Shown here in pieces: positions 11,096 to 22,589 of a stretch of 64,000 nucleotides of DNA; position 1 is the stretch's first letter; each line of letters starts with the position of its first letter. Origin of the DNA: Hawksworthiomyces lignivorus (taxonomy: Eukaryota > Ascomycota > Sordariomycetes > Ophiostomatales > Ophiostomataceae); the NCBI GenBank assembly GCA_002917075.1, contig NTMA01000049.1, positions 124,001 through 188,000 on the forward strand, in the 5' to 3' direction. The notes under the pieces were generated by a model. The model had not been told where the DNA came from, searched no databases, and saw only the letters and a program-made list of their open reading frames with translations. The position numbers and the translations under genes are program-made.

Positions 11096-12919
11096 TCATC
11101 TACCGCCAATTTGTCCTTTAGGAATGGGATGGATCCATGCTACCGCAAGATTTATTCCGATGCTGATGGCCCCCATGATCCAAAGAGACTTGGCATAGGC
11201 AGTACCATTGTACCGGAAGACAATTGCGAAGATGATTCCGCCCAAGTTTCCAAATGCGCCTACCAGCCCGGAAACAATACCTATTGAGAACGTAAGGTTA
11301 GAGAACGAGAAATTTGCCAAACATTAGGAGACACCGAATAGACGTACCATTCGCGTAGGGATGGACATGCGGCACCACTGAGAAGTTGGCGCCATTTGCG
11401 GCCTCTAGGAAGAAAGCGAGGCCTGCCATGAGGCCAAACATTGTGGCTTCTTTGTGCGGGTCTGTCAAGCCAATTGCTAGCATGAAGGCCCCCATGACGA
11501 TGCCCAGGAATACCAACCAAAGCTTTTTGCCCCATATAGAGTGCGAGTGTCGATAGATCAGGTCTCCAATCCATCCACCTGTCGGTCGGAACAAGACATT
11601 GAGTAGGCCGAACATGGCCGCCCAATTTCCTGATCCAGTCTGGCCAAGAGGAGGAAAGTTTTTGAAGTAGTATGATCCGATATTAGAATCAATCACCAGC
11701 TCGGCACCTAGAACATCGAGTTAGTTGGATTGGCTTGGGACTCATGGCATAAAATAAAATTGAACGCATACCAAACGAGCACGCATAAGGCGCAGCAAGG
11801 GCAATCGTTTGCGGGCTGAAACAAACCGACAAGGTCTCTCGGAAAGTAGGGTTCACAATAACCTCTCCCATTGCAACCTCCACTTCCGAGTCAGTTTCTG
11901 GTACAGAAGACTCAAGATTGGAGAGTTCCGTCTTCTTCGGCGGCTGGTCCTTTAACATGGAGCCGTTCGGAGATGAATCTTTGACGGTTTGCACAGACGA
12001 TTCAGGTGCTGATGCTGACTCGCCCTGGATGACGAGATGCCTTTCTGACCACTTGCCCGTCGGAGTATCATCGCACAGTAAGAGCATTGCAATAGCCACC
12101 GCAGTTATAAGGATAAATGGTACAATAAATGCAACACGCCACGCAACATGATCGCTTAGACCCCGGGAGTGGACCAGAGAGTCAAAAACAGCCGGCATGA
12201 CGAAGCTGCCTGGCGTGTTAGATAATTTTTGTGCCATTTCATGTATTCGAATGAAGAGACTCACAAGGTTATGCCCCCGCCAGCATTGCCCCAGCCGCCG
12301 GCTAAGGCGTTCGCCGTGCCGACGACATCCTTGTCAAAAAACCCCGTGCACCAGACTTGGCAAGGCACAAAGGTGGCTCCGAGGATGCCGATGAAGAAAC
12401 GAAGCGCGATCAGGCCGCCAGAATCCTTAACGAGACCCGCAAGCGCAGTGGGAATAGCACCGAGCAACAGGGTTCCCGCAAACACATAGCGCGGGCCGAA
12501 TTTGTCACATAGAGGACCAGCCACAACTCGAACGAGAAGCCTAGATATCGATATCAGTAAAACAAATACGCTTCCGGAGGTTTGCTAGATCATTGTACTT
12601 ACGTTGCCAGCAGTGCTACCAGGTTCGAGTTGGCCACATCTGCTGCGGTCATATTCAAATCTTTCTTGATAGTAATGGTCAACTTGTAGGATATTATGTC
12701 AGCAGCATCATCAAAATAACCTGAACAATATCGAGCACAACTCACTAGTGGCGGGAATGCAAACCACGACAAGAAAGCCGTCATGAATCCGAGCCATGAA
12801 AAGAAGAATACCCGACCGTACCGGTCCATCGGGTTGAAGATGGGCACGGAATGAGCCTTCAGCGTCAGCGGGTTCACCTCCGGCACCTCAAAAATGACGA
12901 TCATTTTTTTCGACGCCAT
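11096..12919 (-). CDS. crnA: High-affinity nitrate transporter (NNP family, CrnA/NrtA)
   Basis: Plasma-membrane nitrate/proton symporter, 502 residues in six exons: 12919-12746, 12682-12603, 12540-12265, 12205-11772, 11707-11348 and 11280-11096. It shows the MFS fold with about twelve membrane segments, the motif [17 protein letters not shown] after TM2, the nitrate signature GGWGNAGGG near residue 170 and the second signature [17 protein letters not shown] near residue 425. A long hydrophilic loop (about residues 225-295) separates the two halves, as in A. nidulans CrnA; length also matches that protein (about 507). It heads the nitrate cluster beside niiA. Two CTCCGCGG sites and several GATA sites upstream point to NirA and AreA control. 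Confidence 0.95.
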
Positions 12920-13280
12920 GGTGTCTCCGGCCTTGCGCAGTGAAAGAGGGTTCTGGGTGTTACTGGCGATCTATGTGTACTGGCTTGGTTATTGAGACAA
13001 TGGTTTGCGACTGTAGAAGATACAAAAGCCGATATTGTATAGAGTAATATTTTCCGGACGGCATGATTATATTTAATCCCACGAGATTTCTTTTGAAAAT
13101 TTGTCTCAGCAGTCCGTATTTTGCATGGGGCTGAGCACGTACAGAGCTCAAACAGTTTGGTTATGAGATCGAATAAAACGCGTGGGTAATACAGCGGCAA
13201 ACTACTAGAACAGGCAGTAAACTCCTTTTCGAAACCTAGCATCCCCTGGAAAACAGACGAAGCAATAAAGCATGCTAGAG

Positions 13281-13288
13281 CTCCGCGG
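13281..13288 (+). promoter_or_regulatory. NirA-type binding site CTCCGCGG
   Basis: Exact match to the A. nidulans NirA consensus CTCCGHGG, about 360 bases upstream of the nitrate transporter start. The assignment rests on the known consensus and on gene context. Confidence 0.65.
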
Positions 13289-13354
13289 ATATGCTGGTTT
13301 TCAGGGCATAGAATGTATGCCATGAGCGTGTCATGGCAGTGAGAAAACGCGTTC

Positions 13355-13360
13355 TTATCT
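13355..13360 (-). promoter_or_regulatory. AreA-type GATA site (AGATAA)
   Basis: HGATAR match on the minus strand, within the cluster of GATA sites upstream of the nitrate transporter. Confidence 0.45.
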
Positions 13361-13397
13361 CATGGGTGGAGACCTCCGCCCACGCCCAATAAAAGCT

Positions 13398-13403
13398 TGA
13401 TAA
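13398..13403 (+). promoter_or_regulatory. AreA-type GATA site (TGATAA)
   Basis: HGATAR match on the plus strand, 30 bases from another (AGATAA at 13428-13433). Closely spaced GATA sites are typical of AreA-controlled nitrogen promoters. Confidence 0.5.
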
Positions 13404-13427
13404 GGAAGCTCCCTGGACCCATGCCTA

Positions 13428-13433
13428 AGATAA
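13428..13433 (+). promoter_or_regulatory. AreA-type GATA site (AGATAA)
   Basis: HGATAR match on the plus strand, paired with the site at 13398-13403 and 33 bases from a NirA-type site. Confidence 0.5.
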
Positions 13434-13465
13434 GCCGTTACGAGTACGGAACACAAGTCGAAGAT

Positions 13466-13473
13466 CTCCGCGG
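13466..13473 (+). promoter_or_regulatory. NirA-type binding site CTCCGCGG
   Basis: Second exact CTCCGHGG match upstream of the nitrate transporter, flanked by GATA sites at 13428 and 13519. Confidence 0.65.
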
Positions 13474-13518
13474 TCGCACTGACGGAATACTAGGCATCTG
13501 ATTTGTCCTGCTACGCCC

Positions 13519-13524
13519 TTATCA
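13519..13524 (-). promoter_or_regulatory. AreA-type GATA site (TGATAA)
   Basis: HGATAR match on the minus strand, the outermost of the group upstream of the nitrate transporter. Confidence 0.45.
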
Positions 13525-13957
13525 ACGGGAACGAGCCGAAATAATTTCACCCCTGGGTTGCGTATAACCTGGTAACCTCATACTTGCACACAGCCAAATT
13601 CCAGAATTTGCAGGGGTTGGCTGACGACAACCCACAGGTTCATGTACATACACGTGTGGACAACGAGCTCTGATTGGCAGATTCTCACTCTACGGAGAAC
13701 CACACGCTGGTCAATTGAGACAAAAAAAAAAAAAAAAGGATATTACACAGCAAGGAATAACGGGAAGCCTTATGATCAACGAAATATGGTATGTTTATGG
13801 CTTGAATATCTCCATCTTTACGTTGCACAACGTATGTTTCACTGTAATTTATGCACATACTCTAACCTAAAGAGATACGATGCTATTCTGGCCGCTGAGG
13901 AATATCGGAATCCAGAGTTTACTTCTGTTTGCAACTAACTAACCCACGTGGCTGCGA

Positions 13958-16900
13958 CTACCAGTCGATGGAGACAGTTTTAAGCACCGAAGCCTCCGTT
14001 GGCTTTCTACCCTTGCGGCCCTTCTGGCATTTGCTCAACTTTTGGTCCAATTGCTGAAACGGACTGCACGTCTCTTCCTTTCGCGTTTTCCACCTTGTTG
14101 TACCAAGCAGTGCATCAAGCTCCTCTACAGGTGGGAGTTCTAAGCACACCCAGCCGTCGCGCTCTTCAGCCGCAAACGTAGCAATGCTCATGGACTCGTC
14201 GCTTGAGCACCTCCCTGGTTCCTCTCCATTGAGATGGAAATTGCGTTTGTGGTAGGGGCACGATACCCAGTAGCTGCTCTCTCCTTTGTCCTTTGATGTC
14301 TGCTCGCCTACAAAGCCGTCAGAGAGCACGAACGCGCGTTTATGCGGGCACATCTGTTGTGTCGCATAGTATCGGCCGCGGACATTAAAGACAGCTAGTT
14401 GAGTATCGCCCCGCTTGATTTGCGCTGATGTGCGTCCTTCTTCAAAGAACCTCGTCTCAATAATTGGCTCCCACGTGAGCTGGGACCACTTATGACTGCG
14501 GAAGTTCTCTGTCGCTGACTCCTGGGGCCAGTAGGCTGGCCTTGTCTGCTCGCGCTCTATAACTGGTTCAACTGTCTCGACAGCTTCGCTTGTATTGTCA
14601 AATTGACGGAACACGCGTTGGCGGTCTGGGTCTGCGAGGATTTCGGTCCATTCGCAGAAGTAGCCGTCTACCAGTTCTTGCATCTGCTTCTCCATATCGG
14701 CACAAATTCCTAGCCGGTCGTCAATTATGACCTCCTTTAAATAAGAGATGCCTCCTGGCAGGTTCTCAATCCACCGCGCTGTCCGTTGGAGCCGGTCGGC
14801 TGTACGAATATAGAAGATGAGGTAGCGGTCTAGCAGCGGGATAACCTCTTCAGGCGGCACGTCTTTCGCAAGAAGTTCTGCATGCCGAGGCTTAGCACCA
14901 CCATTCCCCCCGATAAATATGTTGTAACCCTTCTCTGTTGCAATTAGGCCGAAGCTGACAAAAGGAGTCCCGTTAATAAGAGTCATGCCAAATTTTTGTA
15001 GTGTAACTGAGGTTGACCTACTCTTTGCTTTGCGCCTCTGCACATTCACGTACGCAGCCGGACACGCCGCCCTTGATTTTGTGTGGCGCTCGAATGCTCT
15101 TGTACCGCTCTTCGACGCGTATAGCCATGCCAACACTGTCCCCGACACCATATCGGCACCAGGTAGATCCCACACAACTCTACAATTACATCAGTGACAA
15201 GGTTTTGCATTATTTTGGAGAAGAATCCATACCTTAACTGTCCGAAGAGCCTTTGCATATGCGTGACCACTCTCCATCCCCGCATCCACCAAATCTCCCC
15301 ATATATGGAGCAGATCTTGCTTCTTGGCACCGAACATATCGATTCGCTGACCGCCTGTGATTTTACAGTATAGGCCGTACTTTTCTGCGACCTGGCCCAT
15401 GGTGATAAGCTGCCTGGGCGTGATCTCGCCACCAGGAACTCGCGGAACTACCGAGAAAGTACCATTGCGCTGAATGTTGGCTAAAAAGCGGTCATTCGTG
15501 TCCTGAAGATCATGTTGTCGCCGCGAAATTACAGGTTCGTTGAACAGACTAGCAAGAATGGAGCCGACCGTCGGCTTGCAGACTTCACAGCCGAGTGATT
15601 CGGGAAATGTGCCTGCCTCTCGCATCACGGCTTCGAATGTGGTAAGGTGCTTGACGGCAATAATATTATAAAGATCGGCTCGAGGTAAGGGGAAATGTGG
15701 ACATACTTTGGATTATACAATGTTATTATATGATGAATGAAATCCACTTTTATAGGTAAAATAACTCACAGTGATTGGAAATCTCTTGTCCAAGATCCTT
15801 TAACGTCTTGTTGAGGATGCTTTGCACCAACGGGATGCATCCACCGCAGCCAGTCCCGGCTTTCGTACATCGTTTGAGTCTGTTTAGGTCTTTACATTTG
15901 CCCGTTTTGACAGCTTCGACAATATCACCTTTTGTAACATTGTGGCACGAACAGACCTGGGTATCATCGGTGCTACGATATACTGTTAGCACTCTCCAAG
16001 ACGCACTTCTTTGAATGATGTTGCTTCGCTGTCACACTTACAGGTCTGAACCATCGTCTTCCCCTTCTTTCTGAGCACCCAATATGAACTGACTTGGCTG
16101 TACGTCAAGGGCCGTCTGTGTACGGACTATCTGGGTAAGCTTTGCGTAGTCGCGCGTATCTCCGATCATCATGCCACCCAATAAATACTTTCCATCCGGG
16201 GTAAACAGATATTTCTTATATACCGACCCAAATGGATCTTTGTAAGTGAGTGCCTTGACAGGTGCCTTCATGTCGAATCCACCAACGCCAGCGACGGGCA
16301 AAGAACTCGGACCATCTCGATCCGCAAAGAAGTCTCCGAAGCTCGCAACATCGATTCCAAGGAGTTTTAGCTTGGTGCTGAGATCTGGGCGGTTAAACTT
16401 TCGCGGTTGCTCAATGAGGCCATTGGTTAAGTTGAAAGACAGAACATCAGCCATTTCTATGCCTGGGGCAATGATGCCGAATGTCTGATCCTGCCAGCAA
16501 GCGCAGTCGCCGATTGCGTATATGTTTGGCACTGAAGTTTCTAAGCTGTGATTGTGGATATATTATTAGCATCTCCATCTGCTCTTTCATGATTTGTGGA
16601 TATGTCAACCGCTCACTTCTCGCCAATTACAAAACCACCATTTCGCTCTCCGGTTGTGATCCCGGCTGAGCGAGCCAGTTCATCCCTCGGCCTGACACCG
16701 ATCTAGCAAGTGTTAGATAACTTTAGAGCTTGTTATTTGCAGCTCAGGAAAGTAAGGTCTTTACCGCAAAGCAGACTGCGCTGCACGGAGCCTCCTCGCT
16801 ATCCTCAAATGCGACCCCTGTTACGTTGTTCTCGGCGTCGACATTTACAGCGGATATCCTCTTGCGGTGCATGACGTCTAAGCCGAGCGCACGAACACCG

Positions 16901-17757
16901 TCTGTGACCAACCGACCCGCATCGGAATCAAGCTGTCTGGCCAATAGGTAGTCATTGCGGTCAACAATCTTAATCGAGGCAAAGCAATCAAGGTCTTGCA
17001 TTGCTTTGGCGGCTTCTAGGCCAAGGAGACCACCGCCGACGGTGATGCCGACAGTTCCCTTATGCTCGTTGGCGAACCGCATCATGTTTTCGAGATCAGA
17101 AATAGTTCTGTAAACGAAAACACCATTTGCGTCATGTCCAGCAGTTGCGGTCGGCAATACCGCGTCAGAGCCGGTAGCCAAAACCAGTATGTCATAAGTT
17201 ATGGTATTTCCAGTAGATGTGGAGACGCTTTTTGTTGTAGGGTGGATTTCCGTGACACGGGTATTAAGGTGGTAATTAAGTGATCCATCTTTGAACGAGG
17301 AATACTACAGAAAATCAGCACGACAGATGCATAACTCAAAACGTTGTTGCCCCGGAGGCAATCTTACCCATTCACGTGGATTGAGATATAAATCCTCTAT
17401 TTTCCGGTGTTCAAAGAATGTAGAAAGACCGACACGGTTATAGGCCAAATGTGGCTCCTCGCCTATGACAATTATGTTATATTGTCTTCGATCTTTGTCT
17501 AGTTTCATAAGTTTCTCCCTGTAATTTCCAAATTAGCGCATATGTGGTTATCTGTGAAAGGCTGTATATTTGGGATAGCTGTACATGAACGACATGGCGA
17601 CCATGCCGAGGCCGACAACAACAATGCATGTCTGACGAGGCCCTGCGAGATGATCATGTTCGCTAGCCCCATTTGGCTTTACGACCTCGTTAGAAAGAAC
17701 GGCTTTCTCAACCATCTTGTTTACTTCTCGATTTCTTGAGATATGCGATGGAAACAA
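13958..17757 (-). CDS. niiA: Assimilatory nitrite reductase [NAD(P)H] (NiiA)
   Basis: Cytosolic enzyme reducing nitrite to ammonium; 1094 residues in nine exons: 17757-17585, 17518-17368, 17304-16765, 16702-16617, 16545-16042, 15972-15770, 15705-15233, 15179-15022 and 14954-13958. Order of domains: FAD/NAD(P)H module (VVVGLGMV near 48, [23 protein letters not shown]), a BFD-like [2Fe-2S] region near 490-540 (VCSCHN, GTGCGGC), the sirohaem/4Fe-4S half with CVGSTWCR near 712 and [13 protein letters not shown] near 750-762, and a C-terminal Rieske domain (CPHKRAF near 964, CPYHKRNF near 996). Length and order match A. nidulans NiiA (about 1104). A later Met (residue 15) is an alternative start. 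It shares a divergent promoter with niaD. Confidence 0.96.
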
Positions 17758-18105
17758 TCAGCAGGAAACCGAACAAAATGGTTTCTGCTGATGCGGATGA
17801 GAATGACCAAGCAGGAGCGTTTCAATTAAGACTAATAATAGTACGGGGCGTGTCCATATGAGAAAGAAAAGTTCAACTACTCAGATGATCCTTCTCAGTT
17901 CATAGACCAAACAACTCCATTAGCTTGGATCGATTCTATTGACATTGTAGGCGCCTTGTGGATAAAGACTGGTGACGGACGTCAGCGAGAGGATCTACGA
18001 AGTATTTCACCGTTATATCTCCTCGGAAATGGTTTACAGAAAACTAGTCTCGATTATATTCATGCAAAATTATTTTACTCATACGTTGATATATGAACTG
18101 TTTCC

Positions 18106-18111
18106 TTATCT
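18106..18111 (-). promoter_or_regulatory. AreA-type GATA site (AGATAA)
   Basis: HGATAR match in the niiA-niaD divergent promoter, about 90 bases from the NirA-type site. Confidence 0.5.
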
Positions 18112-18151
18112 GGTCTGGAACCACCCTAAATGCTTGTTTAACTCTGGGAGC

Positions 18152-18157
18152 TTATCG
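18152..18157 (-). promoter_or_regulatory. AreA-type GATA site (CGATAA)
   Basis: HGATAR match in the niiA-niaD promoter, 46 bases from the previous one and about 45 bases from the NirA-type site. Confidence 0.5.
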
Positions 18158-18202
18158 GACAATATGAGTATGTAGGCTGGACCAATCACACCACGGCTGG
18201 CA

Positions 18203-18210
18203 CCGCGGAG
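18203..18210 (-). promoter_or_regulatory. NirA-type binding site CTCCGCGG
   Basis: Exact CTCCGHGG match on the minus strand, midway in the niiA-niaD intergenic region and flanked by GATA sites. It is 17 bases from a CCAAT box. Confidence 0.7.
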
Positions 18211-18347
18211 ATGCTTTAAACAACCAGTCCCATTTGGCCACTTGACTCTCTCTTATTTGACAAATTTCATTATTTACACTACGAAATATTACGATACCCT
18301 AAACGCCTGTGTGAGTTAATTGTTTACAGTATTACAATTATTTTGTC

Positions 18348-18353
18348 TTATCT
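18348..18353 (-). promoter_or_regulatory. AreA-type GATA site (AGATAA)
   Basis: HGATAR match on the niaD side of the divergent promoter. Confidence 0.45.
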
Positions 18354-18643
18354 TTGACAGTGATTAAAATTTTGAAGCTTGTGCCCAGTCCTGCCCTTGA
18401 AAACTCTTCGTGGCCCGCGGAATCTCTGTTCATTTTACGACTTCTTGTAGAGCTGAACATTTCTTCCCGCTGTGAATTATTTAGTTTTAAATAGAGAAAA
18501 TGCACTAAATTACTGGGTTTCGGCATCGTCCGCTTACCTTTTGTAGTCGCTTAACCTTTACGCTGTTATATATTCTGAAGGCATGGAGGTTTATTTGAGC
18601 CATTTTCGTTTAATATGAATATGTAGAAGTTGCACTGTGCGTC

Positions 18644-18649
18644 TTATCA
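18644..18649 (-). promoter_or_regulatory. AreA-type GATA site (TGATAA)
   Basis: HGATAR match about 60 bases upstream of the niaD start. It may lie within the transcribed leader, so its role is less sure. Confidence 0.35.
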
Positions 18650-18706
18650 GCACATTCATATCGCTCCATCACTTTTCTCCCCTCAACTCTCATAATTACC
18701 ATCGCC

Positions 18707-21700
18707 ATGTCAACCACAACAACACGGCTTTTTGCTTCCAACGATGCCCCTCCAACAATTGCGAAATCGCTCTCATTGCGAAGAAAACAAATCACAGTTA
18801 ATGATGGCGAAGAAATTCCTAAAGATCTGCCCCTACCCCCTTCTAGACCGCCGGTAACAGAAGTTCTGGACAAAGACAAAGACACACCAGATAGTCATGT
18901 CACTCGTGATTCTCGCCTGATTCGTCTAACCGGCGTGCATCCCCTTAACGCTGAGGCACCATTAACAGATCTCTACAAAGAAGGTAAATTATCATAATAC
19001 ATTTACTGGCGCTTAGAATCAAACATATTCATGATATTATGATTTAGGATTTATTACATCTGTGGATCTCTTCTATGTGCGAAACCATGGACCGGTACCT
19101 CAGGTATTTGATAGTGAAGTCTGGTCGTGGGAACTGAGAATCGAAGGGTATTATTTATTTCTTCCAGTTCGAGATCTTCTTGATCCTTACTGATGCTATC
19201 AGACTTGTTGAGAATCCGTTTACAATATCCCTCCGTCAGATAGTCGAGGAATTTGAACAGATCACACTACCAGTGACATTAGTATGCGCGGGTAATCGAC
19301 GGAAAGAGCAGAATACGGTCAGGAAGTCTAAGGGCTTTTCCTGGGGAGCCGCTGGGTTGTCAACAGCACTCTTTACGGGCACCCTCATGGGTAATCTTTT
19401 ACGACGAGCACGGCCATTACGTGGTGCTAGATACGTCTGCATGGAAGGCGCTGACAATCTGGTGAGTGAAAGGCTAATGAAAGACGAATAAATGGCGACG
19501 ACTTCAATGTGTATTTATTTCAATGCTAACCCAACTCACCATAAGCCAAACGGTAACTACGGCACTTCTGTCAAGCTTAATTGGGCATTGGACCCGAACA
19601 GGGGCATTATGCTTGCTCATGGCATGAATGGCGCACCGTTAAGAGCCGACCATGGTCGTCCGTTACGTGCAGTGGTTCCAGGCCAGATCGGAGGTCGCAG
19701 TGTCAAGTGGCTGCGACGTCTGAAGGTGACAACTGAGCCTAGTGACAACTGGTATCACTACTACGATAATAAAGTTCTTCCGTGAGTTCAATTAGTTTTC
19801 TTTCCCTTCCCTTGTTGCCTTATTTTTACCCATTTTATTTTTAATGTGCTCCTATCTCATAAATATCAATGCCAAAAAAAAAAAATTGTACACCGCAACA
19901 CACATAATGTCTGACGTGTTATCCGGCAGTACCATGGTAACGCCCGAGCAGTCGGCGGCCGAACCTGCGTGGTGGCGTGATGATCGATACGCGATATACG
20001 ACCTGAACGTAAATTCAGCTGTTGCACAGCCAGAGCATGACGAAATATTAGACTTGACATCTCATGAAAGAGATTACACAATTCGAGGCTACGCCTACAG
20101 TGGAGGTGGCCGTCGAGTGACTCGTGTGGAGGTGTCGCTAGACAGTGGCAAATGTAAGCACCAATGCGAAGACAATCACATTTACATTCTGGTTTGCAAA
20201 GCTAACGCATGGTCTCTGCAGCGTGGCAGCTAGCACAGCTTCAGTACCCTGAAGATAGATATCGTGACTTGGATATTAATCTATACGGAGGAAGATTGGA
20301 CATGTCCACTCGTGAGACGTGCTTCTGCTGGTGTTTTTGGGCACATACTATTCCTGTTTATGAGTTGCAAAGCGCAGATAGCATCGTTGTCCGAGCCATG
20401 GATGAGGCAATGATGTGCCAGCCCCGTGATATGTACTGGTCCGTCCTTGGAATGATGAATAACCCCTGGTTCCGTGTCACCATTAATAAAGGCGGCGAGC
20501 AATCGCTTCGATTTGAGCACCCTACAACCTTGATTCCTGGAAATTCAGGGTGGATGGAGAAAGTCAAGAAAGCTGGAGGAGACTTGCTTAATGGCCGATG
20601 GGGCGAGAGGTTATCGGAAACGGATCAGCCACTGACACCGCCGCCTGAGGAAATTCGAATGACCAACCCAGACGTGAAGCGATCCTTCAGCATTGAAGAG
20701 CTAAAGGAGCAGAGCTCACAGGCTCGGCCTCTTTTCGTGGTGTCAGGAGAAGTATACGACGGCACAGATTACCTTAAAACACATCCTGGGGGTGCCCAGA
20801 GCATTTTGGCAGTGGCTTCTTCGGATGCAACAGAAGAGTTTATGGCCATCCGTAAGTGACTCAGCGACGTGTACATCTCAAAATAGAAAACCGGCAACTA
20901 ATAACTGATATAGATAGCGAAAATGCGAAGGCCATGATGCGAAGCTTTCACGTTGGCACGCTCGATAGCAATGCCCGGCAAGCATTAAGTGATGCTAACA
21001 CAGGCTTAGAACCTCTATCTCCCACACGATCTGTATTTCTTGAGCCACGCTGTTGGGCAAAAGCCAATTTAAACAAGATCACGACGGTATCATGGGACAC
21101 CAAGGTGTTCGTGTTCAAGCTAGACCATGAAGACCAAGAAGTAGGACTTCCTGTTGGGCAGCACCTTATGTTGCGTGTAAAGGATCCAAAGGACGGCGAC
21201 AAAATTTTGCGCGCGTACACACCAATCTCCGATAACTCTCAAAAGGGCACTCTTGAGCTCTTAGTGAAGCTCTATCTTCCGACATCAACAAATCCTGGTG
21301 GGCGGATGACTACAGCGCTAGATGCAGTCCCCATCGGCACGACACTAGAATTCAAGGGTCCCGTGGGTAAATTTGAGTACCTTGGCCGTGGAATGGCATC
21401 TATTGGGGGAGAAAAAAGGCCAGTATCGTCTTTCGTTATGATTTGCGGTGGCAGTGGTATTACGCCCATCTTTCAGGTGTTTCGAGCTGTTATGATGGAT
21501 CCCAACGACGATACTCCTTGCACCGTGCTCGATGGCAATCGTAATGAAGAAGATATCCTTTGCCGGACAGAGCTTGATATTCTCCTTTCCCGAAGCAAGG
21601 GTAGAAAGTGCAAGGTTATTCATACTCTAACCAAGCCCCCCAGTGGCTGGAATGGCCTTCGCGGGCGAATATCGGAAGATTTATTGCGGAATGAAGCTCT

Positions 21701-21812
21701 TCCCACAGAGAACAAGCTGGCTTTGGTATGCGGGCCACCAGCAATGGAAAAATCCGTGAAAGAAATACTTAGAAGAATGGAATGGAAAGAGACAGACCTG
21801 GTTTTCTTTTAA
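18707..21812 (+). CDS. niaD: Assimilatory nitrate reductase [NADPH] (NiaD)
   Basis: Cytosolic molybdoenzyme reducing nitrate to nitrite; 874 residues in seven exons: 18707-18983, 19048-19147, 19203-19461, 19546-19781, 19930-20153, 20222-20851 and 20914-21812. Order of domains: molybdopterin domain with the Mo-ligand cysteine in VCAGNRRKEQN near residue 153 and GFSWGAAGLSTA, dimerisation domain with GYAYSGGGRRVTRVEVSLD, cytochrome b5 haem domain (HPGG near 552 with the second His near 576), FAD domain (RAYTPIS near 675) and NADPH domain (CGGSGITP near 753, CGPPAM near 848). Length equals A. nidulans NiaD (873) and there are six introns, as in that gene. Divergent from niiA under a shared promoter. 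Confidence 0.96.
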
Positions 21813-22589
21813 TTAAAGAACTGGCTATCTCAGACAATATATAATGTTTGTCAACAAAACTAGGTCTTGGAGTTTACATAACATCGGGTATATACTGCAT
21901 TATCGTTATCTAAAGGGGTAGAGTCTACACCTTGCGAAGCTATTCCCATTATTTACTTTTCATAACTTGGAGCGTAAGATTGCTGTCTTAGCAACATCCA
22001 AAACATATTCCATATTATGTCAGGTACATAGCTAGATGGAGAAAAAAAATGCAATATTTTCAAATGCGGGGTGATGCATCTGTTCTAAATTTGCCACACA
22101 GAGTATGGTTCCTCGGATAATATACGATCTCGATTATAAGTCACAACGGCTGTCGGACTTGGTTATGCAAATAATATACCCAGAACAGCCCAGTTGAAGG
22201 TGCACTTAATTTCTTAATCCAACAGACAGTACCTAGGAGAAGAAATATATTAATTCTTACAAAGTAAGCTGTCGCGGACATGCGGCAAGCTTAACAGATA
22301 GGTTGGCTATCTGATGCAAATGGTAATGGCGGACACTTTATCCATGTTAAAATTTCGGATGTCCATCGCGATACCTGAACAGTAGCCAACTTGACTATAT
22401 TGTCTAAGCCAATTACTCTCTAATAATGTTCAAGATCGTGGACAATATATATCTGTAGCCCATCTGGGTGCAATTACACGTAAATACTGATCAAAAGTAT
22501 ATAATTTCGCCCCTCTATGAGTAGGTAGCTTTAGCTAGCCATCGAACCAATTTGAATCACAACAGATTTTGGCATTTGGACTATCCATT
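21813..22589. other. Intergenic, AT-rich
   Basis: 777 bases between niaD and the tyrosinase gene. Very AT-rich; no coding frame or RNA gene recognised. The right end must carry the tyrosinase promoter. Confidence 0.5.

Larger units (their letters stand above)
12920..13957. promoter_or_regulatory. Promoter region of the nitrate transporter
   Basis: About 1 kb between the transporter start and the end of niiA. Between 13281 and 13524 it contains two NirA-type sites and four AreA-type sites, listed separately. An A15 tract lies near 13722-13737. The small frames here (for example around 13642-13938) have no family resemblance and were not called. Confidence 0.7.
17758..18706. promoter_or_regulatory. 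niiA-niaD divergent promoter
   Basis: 949 bases between the two start codons. It holds one exact NirA-type site and four HGATAR sites (18106, 18152, 18348 and 18644), plus a CCAAT box at 18182-18186. This is the arrangement of the A. nidulans niiA-niaD bidirectional promoter. A near match to the NirA site (TTCCGCGG on the minus strand) occurs around 18414-18421. An imperfect hairpin lies right beside the niiA start (17761-17789). Confidence 0.8.

Noticed and set aside
12901..13323. Open frame of 140 codons on the minus strand overlapping the nitrate transporter start
   Set aside because: No family motif; it runs through the promoter with its NirA and GATA sites and overlaps the transporter's first exon in another frame.
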